Part shown: positions 20,393 through 33,084 of the stretch, in pieces | Layout of the letters: each line of letters starts with the position of its first letter | Numbering within the stretch: position 1 is the stretch's first letter | DNA from: Calonectria ilicicola | Lineage: Eukaryota; Ascomycota; Sordariomycetes; Hypocreales; Nectriaceae | Length of the DNA stretch: 64,000 nt | Assembly: GCA_020809705.1 (NCBI GenBank) | Contig: CP085832.1 | Location: forward strand, 4,092,001-4,156,000 | Direction of reading: 5' to 3' | Program-made: the position numbers and the translations under genes | The notes under the pieces: model-generated | What the model was told of the DNA's origin: nothing | What the model saw: the letters and a program-made list of their open reading frames with translations, nothing else | Databases searched by the model: none

Positions 20393-21656
20393 ACGAACAC
20401 AAACTCCCAACGAGCAAACAATGAGTTTCTATACCCATAGTCAACTGGCTTCTTTGAAGTTGGTCTCTTTGACCAAGAATGAGAATTTTAACTGGTCGGA
20501 TAGCCCCAACATGTAATTATGTTTTGGATAAAAAGGATGCGATCGCACCAGGAGTTTCTGGATTTTCTAGGTTGCGGTTAATCACAGTTGTGAGACGCTG
20601 TAAGCAACCTACTCTGACGAGAGAGTAAAGGATTTTACGACTTATAGAACACTGATATGAACGAAAATGAAACGGCAGTAATTAGCTCCCATAGACTTGA
20701 GAAATGGAGATGTCCTACGACATATGCTTTGGGTGGGGGGATTCCATCGGCCATGTGCTCAAAGAAATATTAAACATCTGGTTTCAATCTCCCTCTGTTT
20801 AAGTGATGTAAATTTGGATGTTTGACTGAGGAATTGTCAATTTTTCGAACTTGATTCTGACAACATCCGGCTTCTCGACGGTTGATAGAGATCGACGCCC
20901 CGCTAGATGGACAACCAATACTTACTTGCTTGTCCAGTCACACGAGATGGACATTCCTATGACATCGGACTGTACTCATGGTCATTTGGATTTATGTTTA
21001 CAATGTTTTGGCTTCTTGAAATTTGGGCGTGAGCGAGTAAGAACAACGAAAACTTGCGCCGTCCATATACACAATAGAACCTGGCGAAGACAACCTCACT
21101 GTCACACATTTGCTTATCTTGATACAATCACGCGGTCTACATAAGGTCTTCCATATCTAAGGGCTCTGAACTTTTTATTTTTTGATTACCAGACTGGTCT
21201 TCCGTCAAAAGTTCACGCAGCAGTTAAGTGGAATTTGGCAATTTGCAACACTTTCCAGCTGCATTCGTCCTGACTTCAAAACCACATTGCCTAGCCTACG
21301 GGAAAAAGGAATCAATTGTTGATCTAGGAAAAATACACTAGCATTTACAATTGATTTTAGCGAGCGTATGATGAACACACTCTTGAAGAACCACATTGTC
21401 ATAAGACCCACCAACTTGTACGTCGTGATATTTGTCCAACAACGATGTTATACAAACAACCGAAGTTCAGTTGCATTGCCAAGACAAAACTAAATTTAGT
21501 GTGTCACTAAAACTTCTGCGTGCCGCTGGGAAATTTGCCCGTATAAATTGTTGATTTCTCAACGCAATCGACTTCAATCCACACCGCACATTCTCATTCT
21601 CGAGGCACTTGGCTTGGCCATCATTCATCCAAGATATTTGACCATATATACCAAAC
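20393..21656. other. intergenic region, about 1.26 kb
   Basis: 3' flank of the preceding gene and the upstream region of the ORF at 21657. The open frame at 20851-21144 (97 codons) is His/Thr/Arg-rich without features and is probably chance. No repeats or RNA genes are seen. Confidence 0.5.
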
Positions 21657-22343
21657 ATGGACGCTGAATTCGATCCAGTTCGGTGTGCTGAGCTTCATAA
21701 TGAGCTTCTTGCTAAAGCTATTTCGCACATCCCTGGTGCAACTGAAGGAGTTCGACGAGATGTCCTCGATAGGTGGCACGACATACCACCAGGCAAAAAT
21801 CCAAACAACATCAATATCCCAGAGGAATCACCGCTACACACTTTTTTCTCGTTGATTCATTCCTTCAGCCCATATTCTATCTCACTGACTGCCGAGTTTA
21901 TTCAACCTATGCCAGAGTGGTTCGACAGTGAGATGCATATGCTTGACCTTCAAACCAGGGGACATCCATTCATTTTACTTTACGGGGATGATACAAACAC
22001 CCCGAATATGGATGGAGGGTTGTATTTCGACCTTGTGACAAATCTTGTTTGCTGGGCCCGTATCCGAGATCAAAGCCTCCCACCTGAATCAGATTGGATC
22101 CCACTTCAGGTCGTCCTGGAAAAGACATTGGGCACGTGGGAATGCGGAAAGTTTTATTGGGACCCAGAGCAGCGCAACACATCCCCGGCACCTAATGGTG
22201 TTTGCTACAAGACCTGGATACCCTTGAATCTTGAGAGGGCGATTAGCAACTGGGAGCGTCTTCTTTCTGCAATTCAGGATCGTCTTCCGCTCCCTGCTCA
22301 ACTTCGGAACCGCCGCTCCTGGAGCCTTTGTCGGTTAGGCTAG
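21657..22343 (+). CDS. hypothetical protein, probably continued in another frame
   Basis: The open frame from the ATG at 21657 encodes 228 residues. It is rich in Trp and Pro (MPEWFDSEMHMLDLQT, WIPLQVVLEKTLGTWECG) and has no transmembrane segment. I do not recognise the family. Just before its stop a second frame opens (from 22247) and continues to 22663 with protein-like composition (LVEEFEISSFAKAF, FTSESFVAIYGVESHD). No splice pair that I tested joins the two in frame, so either the gene ends at 22343 or a one-base shift splits a longer protein of about 335 residues. The gene lies only 1 kb from the transposon nest, where decay is plausible. Confidence 0.5.
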   Translation: MDAEFDPVRCAELHNELLAKAISHIPGATEGVRRDVLDRWHDIPPGKNPNNINIPEESPLHTFFSLIHSFSPYSISLTAEFIQPMPEWFDSEMHMLDLQTRGHPFILLYGDDTNTPNMDGGLYFDLVTNLVCWARIRDQSLPPESDWIPLQVVLEKTLGTWECGKFYWDPEQRNTSPAPNGVCYKTWIPLNLERAISNWERLLSAIQDRLPLPAQLRNRRSWSLCRLG

Positions 22344-22702
22344 TCGAAGAATTCGAAATCAGCAGCTTCGCAAAAGCGTTCCTTTGTGCAGCAACGCGCC
22401 CGTCCTTTACATGCGTGGCACCTAGCATTACCGTCTTCACATCAGAGTCATTTGTTGCTATATATGGAGTCGAATCGCACGACAGTATTCGCAAACAACA
22501 CGGCCGAGACGAGAACTGCGAACCGTCATCACTTATCCTTCCTTCAATAACAGGTCCGATTCAACTCCGGACGACACAGCCCACTATTTTTGATGGAGAA
22601 TCCTGGCTTCAGATAGCTGAACCAGACCGCTGCGAATATACCGGCTTATATCTTAGGTTGTAAAAGAGATTGAACTTCTTCCTTGACTGAGCTAGGTCTC
22701 TA

Positions 22703-23209
22703 TCAAGCCGCCATATCATCCCTCACACTCAAAGCCTGGTTGATTACCCTGGATAACCAGGGCTCGTACATCTCATCCTTGATCTTCTCATGGAATGCCT
22801 TCCCCTGGGGGAAATTGGGTCTTCCCCAACTGCATTTCTTTAGCAAGGCATATAGCTCTTGCTGCTGCCTTTGGAGGAAGCTCTTGTCGTCGTTGTTGTT
22901 GTTGTCTATAAGCACTTCGTACTTGAAGATAAGCAGCTTTAATGTAGCTGGGTACGGATAGTTGATATGCTTATAGTCCTTGTCAATTGCTCCAAATACT
23001 TTAAGCTTATCTTTCAGAAGTTCGTAGTAATGATTGTATCTCTTGTGGGAAGGGAGTCATTTTAGTTGGTCATTGATGTACTTGTCGACCGATGTTTTGT
23101 TGGAGGGATTGAGTGCTAGGTGCTTGACTTGAAAGTGTTCGATTGCTATTTCCGATGTTATTTGGGATGTGTGCAATGGGATACATCTTGGTAGGGTAGG
23201 ATCATGTCT
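22703..23209 (-). pseudogene. decayed gene fragment bordering the transposon nest
   Basis: On the minus strand one frame is open from 23209 to the stop at 22703 except for a TGA at 23057-23059. Upstream of the TGA are about 50 protein-like codons (SQITSEIAIEHFQVKHLAL) and downstream about 118 (YNHYYELLKDKLKVFGAIDK, an Asn/Asp run, then LQRQQQELYALLKKC). The TGA could derive from CGA by a C-to-T change, as RIP would make. The 5' end runs into AT-rich sequence and has no start. I do not recognise the protein. It is best read as the C-terminal remnant of a gene damaged by RIP spreading from the nest or truncated earlier. Confidence 0.55.
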
Positions 23210-23352
23210 TTAATATATATTTAGATTAATAGATTTTTTTATTAAAGTTTTTGAAGCTACCTTAAAGTTATATCGTACATGGCTATAAAGAAGTTATTTG
23301 TATGGTTTAGATACTATTATTAACATGACTACATATTGTTGAACCCTATTTG

Positions 23353-23357
23353 TATTA
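23353..23357. repeat. target site duplication TATTA, left copy
   Basis: Five bases directly before the left LTR of the outer element, identical to 43298-43302. Confidence 0.8.
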
Positions 23358-23532
23358 TATCACACTTTGGTCATTGGGTCATAACGAGAGATTGAAAGAG
23401 CCTTAATTCCTATGAAATAAAGAGCAGTCAACTATGTGTTTTATAGCTAGGTCCAGCCCCAATTGGCTGTGGGGCTGCGACAACGCATTGAGGCTGTGAG
23501 GCCATTGAGGCTAGTTATAATTAGTCTCCATA
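23358..23532 (-). repeat. 3' LTR of outer element
   Basis: 175 bp, aligned without gaps to 43123-43297 with about 15 differences by hand count, all C/T or G/A. It begins TA and ends TA on the plus strand where TG...CA is expected; the termini fit RIP of TG/CA. Confidence 0.9.
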
Positions 23533-26500
23533 TACCCCTTATTTTACAGTCTATTGTTATGAACTATTAAATATTATGAATAGCTTTACCTTTATTATTA
23601 TAATTTTATATAAATGAATATAATAATTAAAATTGTTTTTTAAAGTAATATTTTAAAGGTAATTATAAGATTATATTTTTTAAAGTATAAGAAATTTAAT
23701 TTTAAGTAATATTTATAATTTAATATAATTAAAGTTTATAAATATTATAATTTTTTATATTTATAATTTTACTTTTTTTTTTATTTTTATTTTTAATTTT
23801 AATATAATAATTTAAAATTTCTTTTTTTATTTATAAATATATATAATAATTTTATTTATACTTATTAATATTATATTTTAATTTATTATTACTTATTTTT
23901 AATATATTATTACTAAAAGATCTAATCTTAAACTAATATAAACTTTTTTATTATTTACTTTTAAGTATATACTTATAAGTATTTCTATATTTACTTCCTA
24001 TATTTTATATAATTAATCTATATTTTATAATATATCTAGACTATTAAGCCTAGAACTCCTGGTTCTTATACTCCAGACTTTTCTTCTTATATTTAACCTT
24101 TAACTCCTAATACTTTAAAAATACTATTCAATCTACTCTATAAGAATTACCTATACTTTACTATTATTAAAAAGAACTAACTTAAGAATTACTATATAAT
24201 AAAAAGATATTTTAAATATTATATTACTTATAAAATAAATAATTATTAATATTACCTTTAATATACTTATATTAATTAATTCTATATTTTATTATTAATT
24301 TATAAGTAATTATTAAATACTTATATCTTTAATATATTATTTTATTATTACTTTAAATAATAAAAAGTATTAAATAAATAAGTATTATTTAATTTACCTA
24401 AAGCTTTATATTAATTAACTATATAAATAATAACTTATATAAAATATACCTTTTATTTACTTATAAAAATATTAAATAAGAGTTTTAAGCTCTTTAAGTA
24501 AGATATTAATAAAATAATTACTTAAAAAGTAAGTAAAAGAAAGTCCTAAAGTACTATTAATAATCTAAAGAAGTAATATTTATATATTTATATTTTATTT
24601 AATAAATTTATAAATATTATTATTATTTAAAGTATATTTAAAAAGTAATATAATATATAATTTAATAATTTTAAGTATTATTTAAGAAAGAGCTAAAATA
24701 AGCTTAATTTAATAAATTATTTTTCTTTATATATTACTTTTACTTTATTTAATTAAGGTTTATTATATTTAATAATACTTAAAATTACTTAAAATATTAT
24801 TATAATAATACTTTAATAAGCCTATTAATAAATATTTACTTTATTTCTAGATAAATTATCTTAAAGGAGCTTTTTTTATATTTTTAATATAATTATATAT
24901 TTATAATATTAATATATTATAGTTAGATTATTATTTAATTACCTTTTTTAATAATAAATTATATAGTTTAGAGGTTATTATATTATAGATTTTAGTCTAC
25001 CTTTAGATTAAAGTGTATTTTATTAAAAAAATACTTTAGGCCAATTATTTCCTTTATAATATATTCTAAAGCAAGTATTTCTATCTTTATTATTAATATT
25101 ATTATAATAGCTTAATAGGTAGCCTTCCATATAACTAGTCTGCTAAATAGGCTTATTATATAGCCTTATAAAGACCTTTATATTTTAGGGTTATTAGTAA
25201 AAGAGATATCACTAGTAATCATTATAGTCTATAATTTATTATTTTAATTATATTAAATTGTAAGGCTTTATATTATAAAGAGATATTAAATAGTTTAATT
25301 AGTAGCATTTTGGTACTCTTAACTTGGGTTAATAAGAAAATAGGATAATAATAATATTATAAATATAAGGTCTGGTTTAATTATTATTATTATATATAAT
25401 AGAGAATTGATTTTTTTTAATATATCTTTATTTTCTATATAATTACTTAATCTTACCTTTTAACTAGCTTTATTATTAGAATTAGTATATTAGGGTAAGT
25501 ATTTATAATATTTAATTTGAATTTTATAATTATTTTCTTAATATATAAATTATAAGATAGATATATCTTATACTTTATATAATCTTAAATTATCTTTATA
25601 TCTAGGAACTATTATATATTATCTTTATTTAAGGTTTTATATATTTTCTTAATATCTTTTATTATTTCTAGTATTATAAATATATTATTTTTATAATATA
25701 ATATTAGAATATTATTTATAAAGAATATAATAAATATATTATAAGCTTTAGTGTAAAATAGGTAAGGCTTTTTTAAGTTAGCTTTTATTCCTAGCTTCTT
25801 AAAAGTTAAAGTAAACTTATTAAACTATAATTAAAGTAAGTCCTTAAGACTATATAAAGCTTAATCTAGCTCTATATACTTATTTAGTTACTTAAATCTA
25901 TCTAGTAATTTATATATAATTAATATACTATTTTTACTTTTTATTATATTAATAAAGGTATTAATAATATTAAATTACTTAATTTCTAAGTTAAATTAAG
26001 TAGCTAAAGTAATAATTATATAGAATAATTATATTATAAATATTATAGTATATATACTTTTAATTATAAAGCTTTTTTATAAATTATTTTAAATATATAA
26101 TCTTACCTTATATTATTTAAAATATTTATTTTAATTAAATTTATAAGTAAAGACTTATTTAAGTAATAGTAGTTTAGTTTATGCCTTTATATATTTTATT
26201 TCTTTTTATATTCTCTTTTTAATTAGGGTTCTAATTTTTTAATATATTATTTAAATAAATAGCTTATTTAATAGATGTTTTATTATCTCTTTTTAATTTT
26301 ATAAGGGCTTAAGAAGATCATTTTAGTATAACTTAGAATAGTTTAGTACTATATTAATCCAAGTAGCTTCCTTTTACTTTACTACTTCTATAAGTATTAT
26401 AAATATAATTTAAATACTCTTAAAATCTATATAATTTATTTTATAATAATTAATTATAAAAAAATTTAATATTAAATTTTTATTATAATCTTATTATATT

Positions 26501-27658
26501 AAAGTCCTTTAGTTTTACTTTATATTACTTTTTTAAACTTAATAATAACATATTTATATATTTATAAGCATTTAAACAATTAATTAGCCTTACCTTTAAC
26601 TTCTGCCTCTTCTATATATAGATCTTGACTTCTATTCTTAGCTTTATAGTATACTAATATTAATAATGATTATAAGCTTTAGTAATTTAGATAATAGTAT
26701 AGCTACTACTTCCTTTACTACCTCACTTATTAATTAATTTATTACTTGCTTTAACTATTCTAATTATTTATCTACTATCTTAAATATATATATTTTTAAG
26801 CTTATAAATTATTCTATTAATAATTAATTTATTATACTTATCTTTATTTATTATACTTAATTTATACTTTATTAAGCTTTTATTATACTTTTTAAATATA
26901 TATTTTCTAATTTTAAAGTTTATTTTAATATTTAAAGTCTTGTAAATATTTAATTAAATATATATTTAATATCTTTTATTATATTTTAAGTGATTGTTTT
27001 TATACTTATAGGTATCTCTACCCTTAAGTTCAAACCTGTAGATATTAGTTTTTATAAAGATCCCTTATATATTGCCTTATTATTGATTTCCTCTTTGATT
27101 TGGAGAGCCTAATCTTTGAGTTAGATAATTGTATATTTGGCTAAGTTTGGCTTATTTGGTTTATAATTGATATATTTATTAAATTATATATTTTAAGTTA
27201 TAATAATTTTTGTAAGTTAAGGTATCTATATATAATATATATTATAAATTATATATTCTACTAAATACTCTATATGGTCTTTAAAGTTGATTTTTATATC
27301 TCTCTTTTATTAACTTAATACCTTACCTTTAATTAAAGGATAGGTATAGTAATTATATATATATATATTATTCTAATTAGGCTTTAAGTTAATTATAAGC
27401 TTTTTTATTAATAAAAAAGTATAGTACTTAAACTATATATCTAACTTCTTAAGTAAGAATATCTAATTTTTTATCTTTAAAGATAATATATTAAGTAAAT
27501 ATATAATTATTCTAATACTCTTTAGCTATAGTTTTGTTAGAAGCTTTATTTTATTAAGTATTATATTAGACTTATTTATTACTTCTTAACCTATGCATTT
27601 AATAGTATTATTTAGCTTATAGGTCTTTAGTAAAGAGAGCTCTAAATCTATATCTTAT
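23533..27658. other. AT-rich RIP-mutated interior of outer element, left part
   Basis: This stretch is mostly A and T with few CpA or TpG dinucleotides left. No frame is intact. RNase H-like and RT-like remnants of the outer element can be traced on the minus strand between 25.0 and 25.9 kb. I see no host gene. Confidence 0.7.
25640..25870 (-). pseudogene. Copia-type reverse transcriptase remnant of outer element
   Basis: On the minus strand the reading runs LYSLK, then FTLTFKKLGIKANLKKPYLF, then IFIIFFINNILIL. This follows the order of the Copia RT segments around LYGLKQ, the L-G-F-x-x-x-x-x-D-P-C region and the YVDDIL catalytic box, whose two Asp codons would have become AAT. The catalytic position is near 25711-25719. 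Heavy AT bias makes weak similarity easy to over-read, so confidence is moderate. Confidence 0.6.
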
Positions 27659-27663
27659 TTATA
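27659..27663. repeat. target site duplication TTATA, left copy
   Basis: Five bases directly before the left LTR of the middle element, identical to 40781-40785. In an AT-rich host this alone is weak, but the exact placement at both LTR edges supports it. Confidence 0.7.
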
Positions 27664-27826
27664 TGATACAGTAGGATTAGAACAATAGAGATCTTAATAA
27701 TATATAGTAGGAAGATTAATATCTTCTTCTCTATCTACCTTAGTAATAGGCTTATATATGCCTTCTAAGGATACTTAAAGCATATACTTATAGGGTTCTA
27801 TATATATTAATATTATTTCTGTATTA
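27664..27826 (-). repeat. 3' LTR of middle element
   Basis: 163 bp with about 31 differences from 40618-40780 by hand count, all transitions. It starts TG at 27664 and ends TA where the other copy has CA. Confidence 0.85.
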
Positions 27827-27922
27827 TATCCTAGTATATTTAAGAAATTATTTATTATCCTTAGTAACTGGAACGCTGTATATACCTTCTTATTCTAAAC
27901 CTTTATATTTTATATAATCTTT

Positions 27923-27927
27923 TCCTC
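27923..27927. repeat. target site duplication TCCTC, left copy
   Basis: Five bases before the left LTR of the inner element, identical to 33297-33301. A GC-containing 5-mer in AT-rich sequence makes chance identity unlikely. Confidence 0.85.
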
Positions 27928-28139
27928 TATGAAGGGCTGGTCCTGGGTTTATTCAACCTGAAGGGTACTCTGTATTGGTCTATCTAAAGCTAAGGAGGAA
28001 GGAGAAGAAGACAATCAGAAGAACGTGTTCTTCTGATTATATATGCCTTGGTGTGCCCTCGTTACTAATATAGTCATGAAGCTTAATCTAGGTGGATATG
28101 GTATAGCCGTAATCCTCTGCCAGGCTTCAGCCTGTGATA
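27928..28139 (-). repeat. 3' LTR of inner element
   Basis: 212 bp differing from 33085-33296 at about 9 sites, all transitions. The polypurine tract abuts it at 28140. Confidence 0.92.
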
Positions 28140-28157
28140 TTACTCCCCCTCTCTTCC
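28140..28157 (-). other. polypurine tract of inner element
   Basis: On the minus strand the 18 bases before the 3' LTR read GGAAGAGAGGGGGAGTAA, all purine but one. This is where plus-strand DNA synthesis would be primed and confirms the minus orientation. Confidence 0.75.
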
Positions 28158-30307
28158 AAGCGGCGACTTTGTTGCTTCGGTGTTGTATACTTGCTTACCG
28201 GGCCATCTGATTCCATGATCGGCCTATAGGTAGCTTCATATGTATCTAAGGCTTCTAGCTCTATTAAGAACTCTACTGGTTGCTAAATAGGTTCTTCATA
28301 GCTATACTATTGAATAAGAGCTTCTCGGATCTTGCCTCGTCCTTGTTGCTTCCACTTAGTATATAGGATTTCTTCGACTATTTACTTATTTTTACTATCT
28401 ACCTAAATTAGCAGGGGCTGAAAATCATCCTATTATTGTCCTGGTAAGGGATCCTGCCGTACTTTTCTCAAGAGGTCAACGTAAAATCATAGGTATATTG
28501 CCCTAGGCATATCAATCTCTACCATATATATACCTATTACCTTTGTCATAATGTATTACTGATGTAGCCAATCTAGCTTCTTGCAAGGCCTAGGGGACTT
28601 ATAGTTAATCAGATTAACCCAGACCTTATCTCCAACCTTAAACCTCTCCGCTGGCATCTGCTTCTTATTTGTTGCTTGTTTATAGTGTTATTGTGTTGCA
28701 GTTATTGCAGCCTGTGCAAATTCTGTAGCGTCTTGAATCTTCTGTAGTAGGTTCCTAGCCCGGGCCTTATTGCTACTCAGTGGTAACTCCACAGCAATCT
28801 CCTGGACCTTAAAGGGCTCTATATAGTACCCATGCTCTAAGAAGAAGGGACTCATTCTTATAGCCGAGTTCTCACAGTTATTCAGCACTAACTACACTGC
28901 TAGGAGATAATAACCCCAATCCTTCTGCAAATAGCAAATATATGCTTGTAGGTATACTTGGATTTCCTAGTTCATCCGTTCTGGCCCCCCATCGGTCTGC
29001 GGGTAGTATGCCATGCTAAGCTATTATATAATGCCAGCTAGCTTGCAGAAGGCTCGCCAGAACCTACTAATCCAATTGCTCCCTCAGTTACTAATAATAA
29101 ACTAGGGCATCCCATATAATCTATAATAGCAGCTAAAGAACCATTCTGCACAAACTTCTACTTCCATTATAGGTATAATCTCGAGCGTGATAGCTTATGT
29201 AAGTCAATCAACTATTACCTATAGATATTGAGACTTATCCTTGCCTGTTAGAGGAAGATCTGTTATAAAATCTATAGCTAGATTACTCTATAGCCGTTCT
29301 AGAACTGGCAAAGGCTTTAATAGCCCTCTCTTTAACTACCGCCAGATATAACTTCTTCCACAGACTTAACAATTAACAACAAACCGGCGGACTAGCTGTA
29401 ATAGTCCTGGCCAAAAGAATCGCCTTGATACTAAGGCTATTGTGCCATCACAGCCTAGGTGACCTCCAGTAGCAGCATTATGCTCCATCTACACAATACA
29501 AGTACACAGTACCTCTACATCAATCTCACTACCAAATACCCACAACCAGTCTCAGAAGGTCAACCAACCTTCAGCATCTAAAGCACATTCTAAGATCTAA
29601 ACCTTTAGACCTAATTTAAGTAATAGACTTTGTTCCTGCTGCTGTATCATAGTATATACACTTATATAAGTCTCATCCATAGCAATAGCTTAATCCCATA
29701 AATCCTGTAGCTCCGGATGATCAGAGAAAACCACTATCTGTGGTATCTCTATCTGGGCTACCCGAAGAATAACTTGCTCCGGCGTAGTCACTCTATTCTA
29801 TGGAATAGCTAATTGAGGGATCAATTATAGGTAATGGCCCTGCTCCCTAGGGTCTTCAATCCCCTTGGGTATATCCTGCTCTCTGCGGCTTAGTGCATCT
29901 GGCACTACCGCCTTACTGCCAGGTCAATACTCAAGCTAGAAATCATATTCCAATAGCTATCCTGCCTAACGACTCTGTTATTCTATAAAATACTAACATT
30001 TTATAAAGTATATTAGGTTCTTATAATCTGTAATAATAGTAAATAGGCTATAGCTATGTAATTCTACTCTCCAAGCATCTAGGCAACATATAATCGCTAA
30101 TATCTCCTTATTGTAGATTAGGTAATTATATTCTACTAGGCTTAGCCGTTATGAGTGAAAGGCAACTGGCCGACGGCAGCTTTGCTTATCTTCTTAAGCT
30201 AGCACTCCTCCTAATGCATTACCTAAGCAATCAACCTCAAGAAATATTGGTCTATCCGGATCCCACTGTTGCAACATAGGAGCTTCGCAAAACCTATGCT
30301 TAAGTTC

Positions 30308-31102
30308 CTAAAAAGCTGCTTCCTCGTTAGGTCCCCATTTAAAGACAACCCCTTTCTGAGTTAACATTGTCAGAGGGACTGATATCTTTGCAAAGTCCGG
30401 TATAAAGATCCGATAGTAATTTATAAAGCCTAGAAAACTCTGCACGCCTTTTACTGTCTGGGGTGCTTTCCATTCGCGAATTGCTCGCTGCTTCTCTAGG
30501 TCATAGGATACTCCTTTCCCAGCCTGCACAATAAATCCTAGGTATTTTACCTCTTGGACTACAAACTCGCACTTCTTTAGATCTAGATGTAGTCCAGCAG
30601 CGGCCAAGGCACGGAGTACCTTCCATACCTTTGCTAGATAATCCTTCTTTAAGCCACTAGAATAGATCAATATATCATCCAAATAGGCTATAGCAAAATC
30701 ATCTAGAAAGTCTCGCAACACCTTGTTCATATACCTCTGGAACGTAGCAGGTGCGCCGCTTAGGCCGAATGGGCATACCAGCCACTCGTATAGCCCAAAC
30801 CGGGTCTAGAAGGCAGTCTTAGCCTTATGCCCTTTGGCTATTTGGACCTTATGGAAGGCGGCAACCACATCCAGCTTAGTAAACCACTTAGCCTTGGATA
30901 GGTTCTGCAGTGTCTCTGTGATCAGGGGAAGAGGATACCGGTCCCGCCGTATAATAGCATTAAGCGCATGGTAGTCATAACAAAAGCGTAGTCCTCCTCC
31001 AGGCTTCCTAACAAATAATACCGAGGCGCCAGCAGCCGAGCTACTAGCTTGGATAAATCCCTTATCCAATAGATCCCTAAGAGTCTTCTTAAGGACTAGC
31101 AA
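30308..31102 (-). pseudogene. Gypsy reverse transcriptase of inner element
   Basis: One frame runs through 265 codons with a single TAG at 30806-30808. It shows LLDKGFIQASSSAAGASVLF and RFCYDYHALNAI, then after the stop CPFGLSGAPATFQRYMNKVL, the catalytic YLDD at 30674-30685, KCEFVVQEVKYLGF and FLGFINYYRIFI. The domain sequence is complete for Ty3/Gypsy. The TAG fits a C-to-T change in CAG. Confidence 0.92.
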
Positions 31103-32028
31103 TTCCTCCCTAAATATATTATATAGAGGTCCCTAAGGGAGCGGTAGTTTATCCCCGAACTTATCTTACTATAAGTTGACCTTATAATTAATACCTAGTC
31201 GATATAGTGGTAGTTTAGCTACCTCCATTGCTAAAAATAGTTCTCCAAATTCATCAAGCAATGCAGCCGGAACCCATTCCTTTAGGTCTTCCTCAACCTT
31301 CCATTGAAGGGCTTCTTTAATATCCTTTAAGCTGATAGATCGCACTAATAATGCTACTAGACCATATATCCTACACAAGCGGCAACATTCAGCTACAAAG
31401 ATTACAGCTATAATACAACGAGCTACCCGTATCTGACGGACCCCTAGGGTTTCTTCTTCACCAGCAAGCCGTAGCTTAATTCCAGCTACCCTATAGGTAA
31501 TGCACTCCTTTACTACATCATAAATAACCTCATTTGCCTTTAACTAAGGCTTGCCTAGGAATAAATCCTCTTCTAGGCCTTTCACAGCATAGGCATATAG
31601 CCTCTACTTATAACCTCCTACCTCAAGGGTCAATACCACGACCCCGGAGGCATAAGTCCTTTCCTTAGACTCAGTAAAGCCGCTGAGCTATCGTGGCTTC
31701 TTCTCAACATATGGAAAGGCTAGCCGGTCGGCTAGATCTTTACTTACAAGAGTAAAAGCATTACAGCCTGTATCAATAAGGGCTTAAATAGATTAATCAT
31801 TAACTCTTGCTTCAACTAGAGCTGATCCACTAATCATTATAGGCTTTTGCTTTACCTACCCTTAAAGATCTTCCCTAGATAGCTCTAATACCTAACTTTA
31901 TATTAGAGCTCCTCATTTTCCAAGTCTTCACCCTCACTAGCAGATAAGTCTAATTCCGCAGAGTCAGCACTACTAGCCTACTTGGCTTTCTTTACATAAG
32001 ATCGTCGGACTATTGATTGGCAAATCGG

Positions 32029-32070
32029 GCAAGAGGCCTTTAAGTGATCAAGGCTTCCGCAGCCAAAGCA
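32029..32070 (-). pseudogene. CCHC zinc knuckle of inner element gag
   Basis: The 14 codons encode CFGCGSLDHLKASC, an exact C-X2-C-X4-H-X4-C nucleocapsid knuckle that binds element RNA. It lies between the gag core and the protease region, as expected. Confidence 0.85.
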
Positions 32071-33084
32071 ATGTTGTGTATCCCGGTCTTAGTTACCAGT
32101 AGGCTGCTTGCAAGAGGTTGGTTTCTCAGCAGCTACCTTGCCTGTCATTGGTGTATTATCTTTATAGTCCTTGGTCACTTTAGGGACCTAAGAAACGTGA
32201 TCTTACCTTTAGCTGGCAGTAGGTTCCTTTTTCCTTGGCTTCCTGAGTTTCTCTAACTTCCAAGCTATATCCTGTACTTGAGCCAGCTAGCCTGCATAAT
32301 CGTGCGGTAGGTTTACTGTGATCAAGCTATATTATAACTGTGAGTTCAGCGTACCTTCTAAAAAGGTAATCTTGGCTTAATCAGCCTACTAGGAGCCTCC
32401 TGCATCTACCATAATCTGCTCAAACTTAGGTAGAAAGCTTGCAAGAGAGGTATTCTCATTTTATTAAAGGGTTTATAAGGATACTGCTACGCGCGCCTGC
32501 GAATTAGCATCCTTATATGTACGATCCAAGTAGTGCATAAAGTCTGCAGAATCGTAACAACCTCCAGATCCTCCAGCAGCATAGAAGGTAGCCACTACCT
32601 TCTGGGGTCCTACTGCTAAATATAAGTTGACCAAGTACCAGAGCTCTCGGTTTAATACGTAAAGGTAAGCATCCAGCTTTAACTTGTCTCTCATCTACTG
32701 TGACCATATTAGGTACTCGCGGCGGTCACCTGAAAACTTTGGTGGGTTCGGAAGCGGCTTCCGCTTCAAGAGGGACTGTCGAGGGACATCAGTGTCCAGC
32801 CCAATTGAACCCAATAACTCCGCCTTGACTGAGGCCCTCGGGCTCTCCTCAGGGCATTCCTATGGCGGCATCAATCTCTCTGCTGCACTACCCTGTTAGG
32901 CTCTTAACTGCGCAATCTGCTCCTGGATTGGGGCCAAAGCCGCACTTAATCCCTGCTGTATGAGCTGCGCTAGCCACTGTTGGGTCGCCTTATCCGGCGC
33001 CGAGCTACTAGATCCTTGATCCGCCATTGTGCCCGCGAACGTCTTGACCGATAGTTCGCGTCGAAGTTGGTTGAGCTTTAGATA

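Noticed and set aside
20851..21144. 97-codon ORF in the intergenic region
   Set aside because: No domain, signal peptide, membrane segment or splice partner; composition looks random.
22243..22494. Minus-strand 83-codon ORF over the frame change of the unknown ORF
   Set aside because: Composition is plausible, but it lies opposite two longer plus-strand frames and has no features. Kept only as a reason for caution about that locus.
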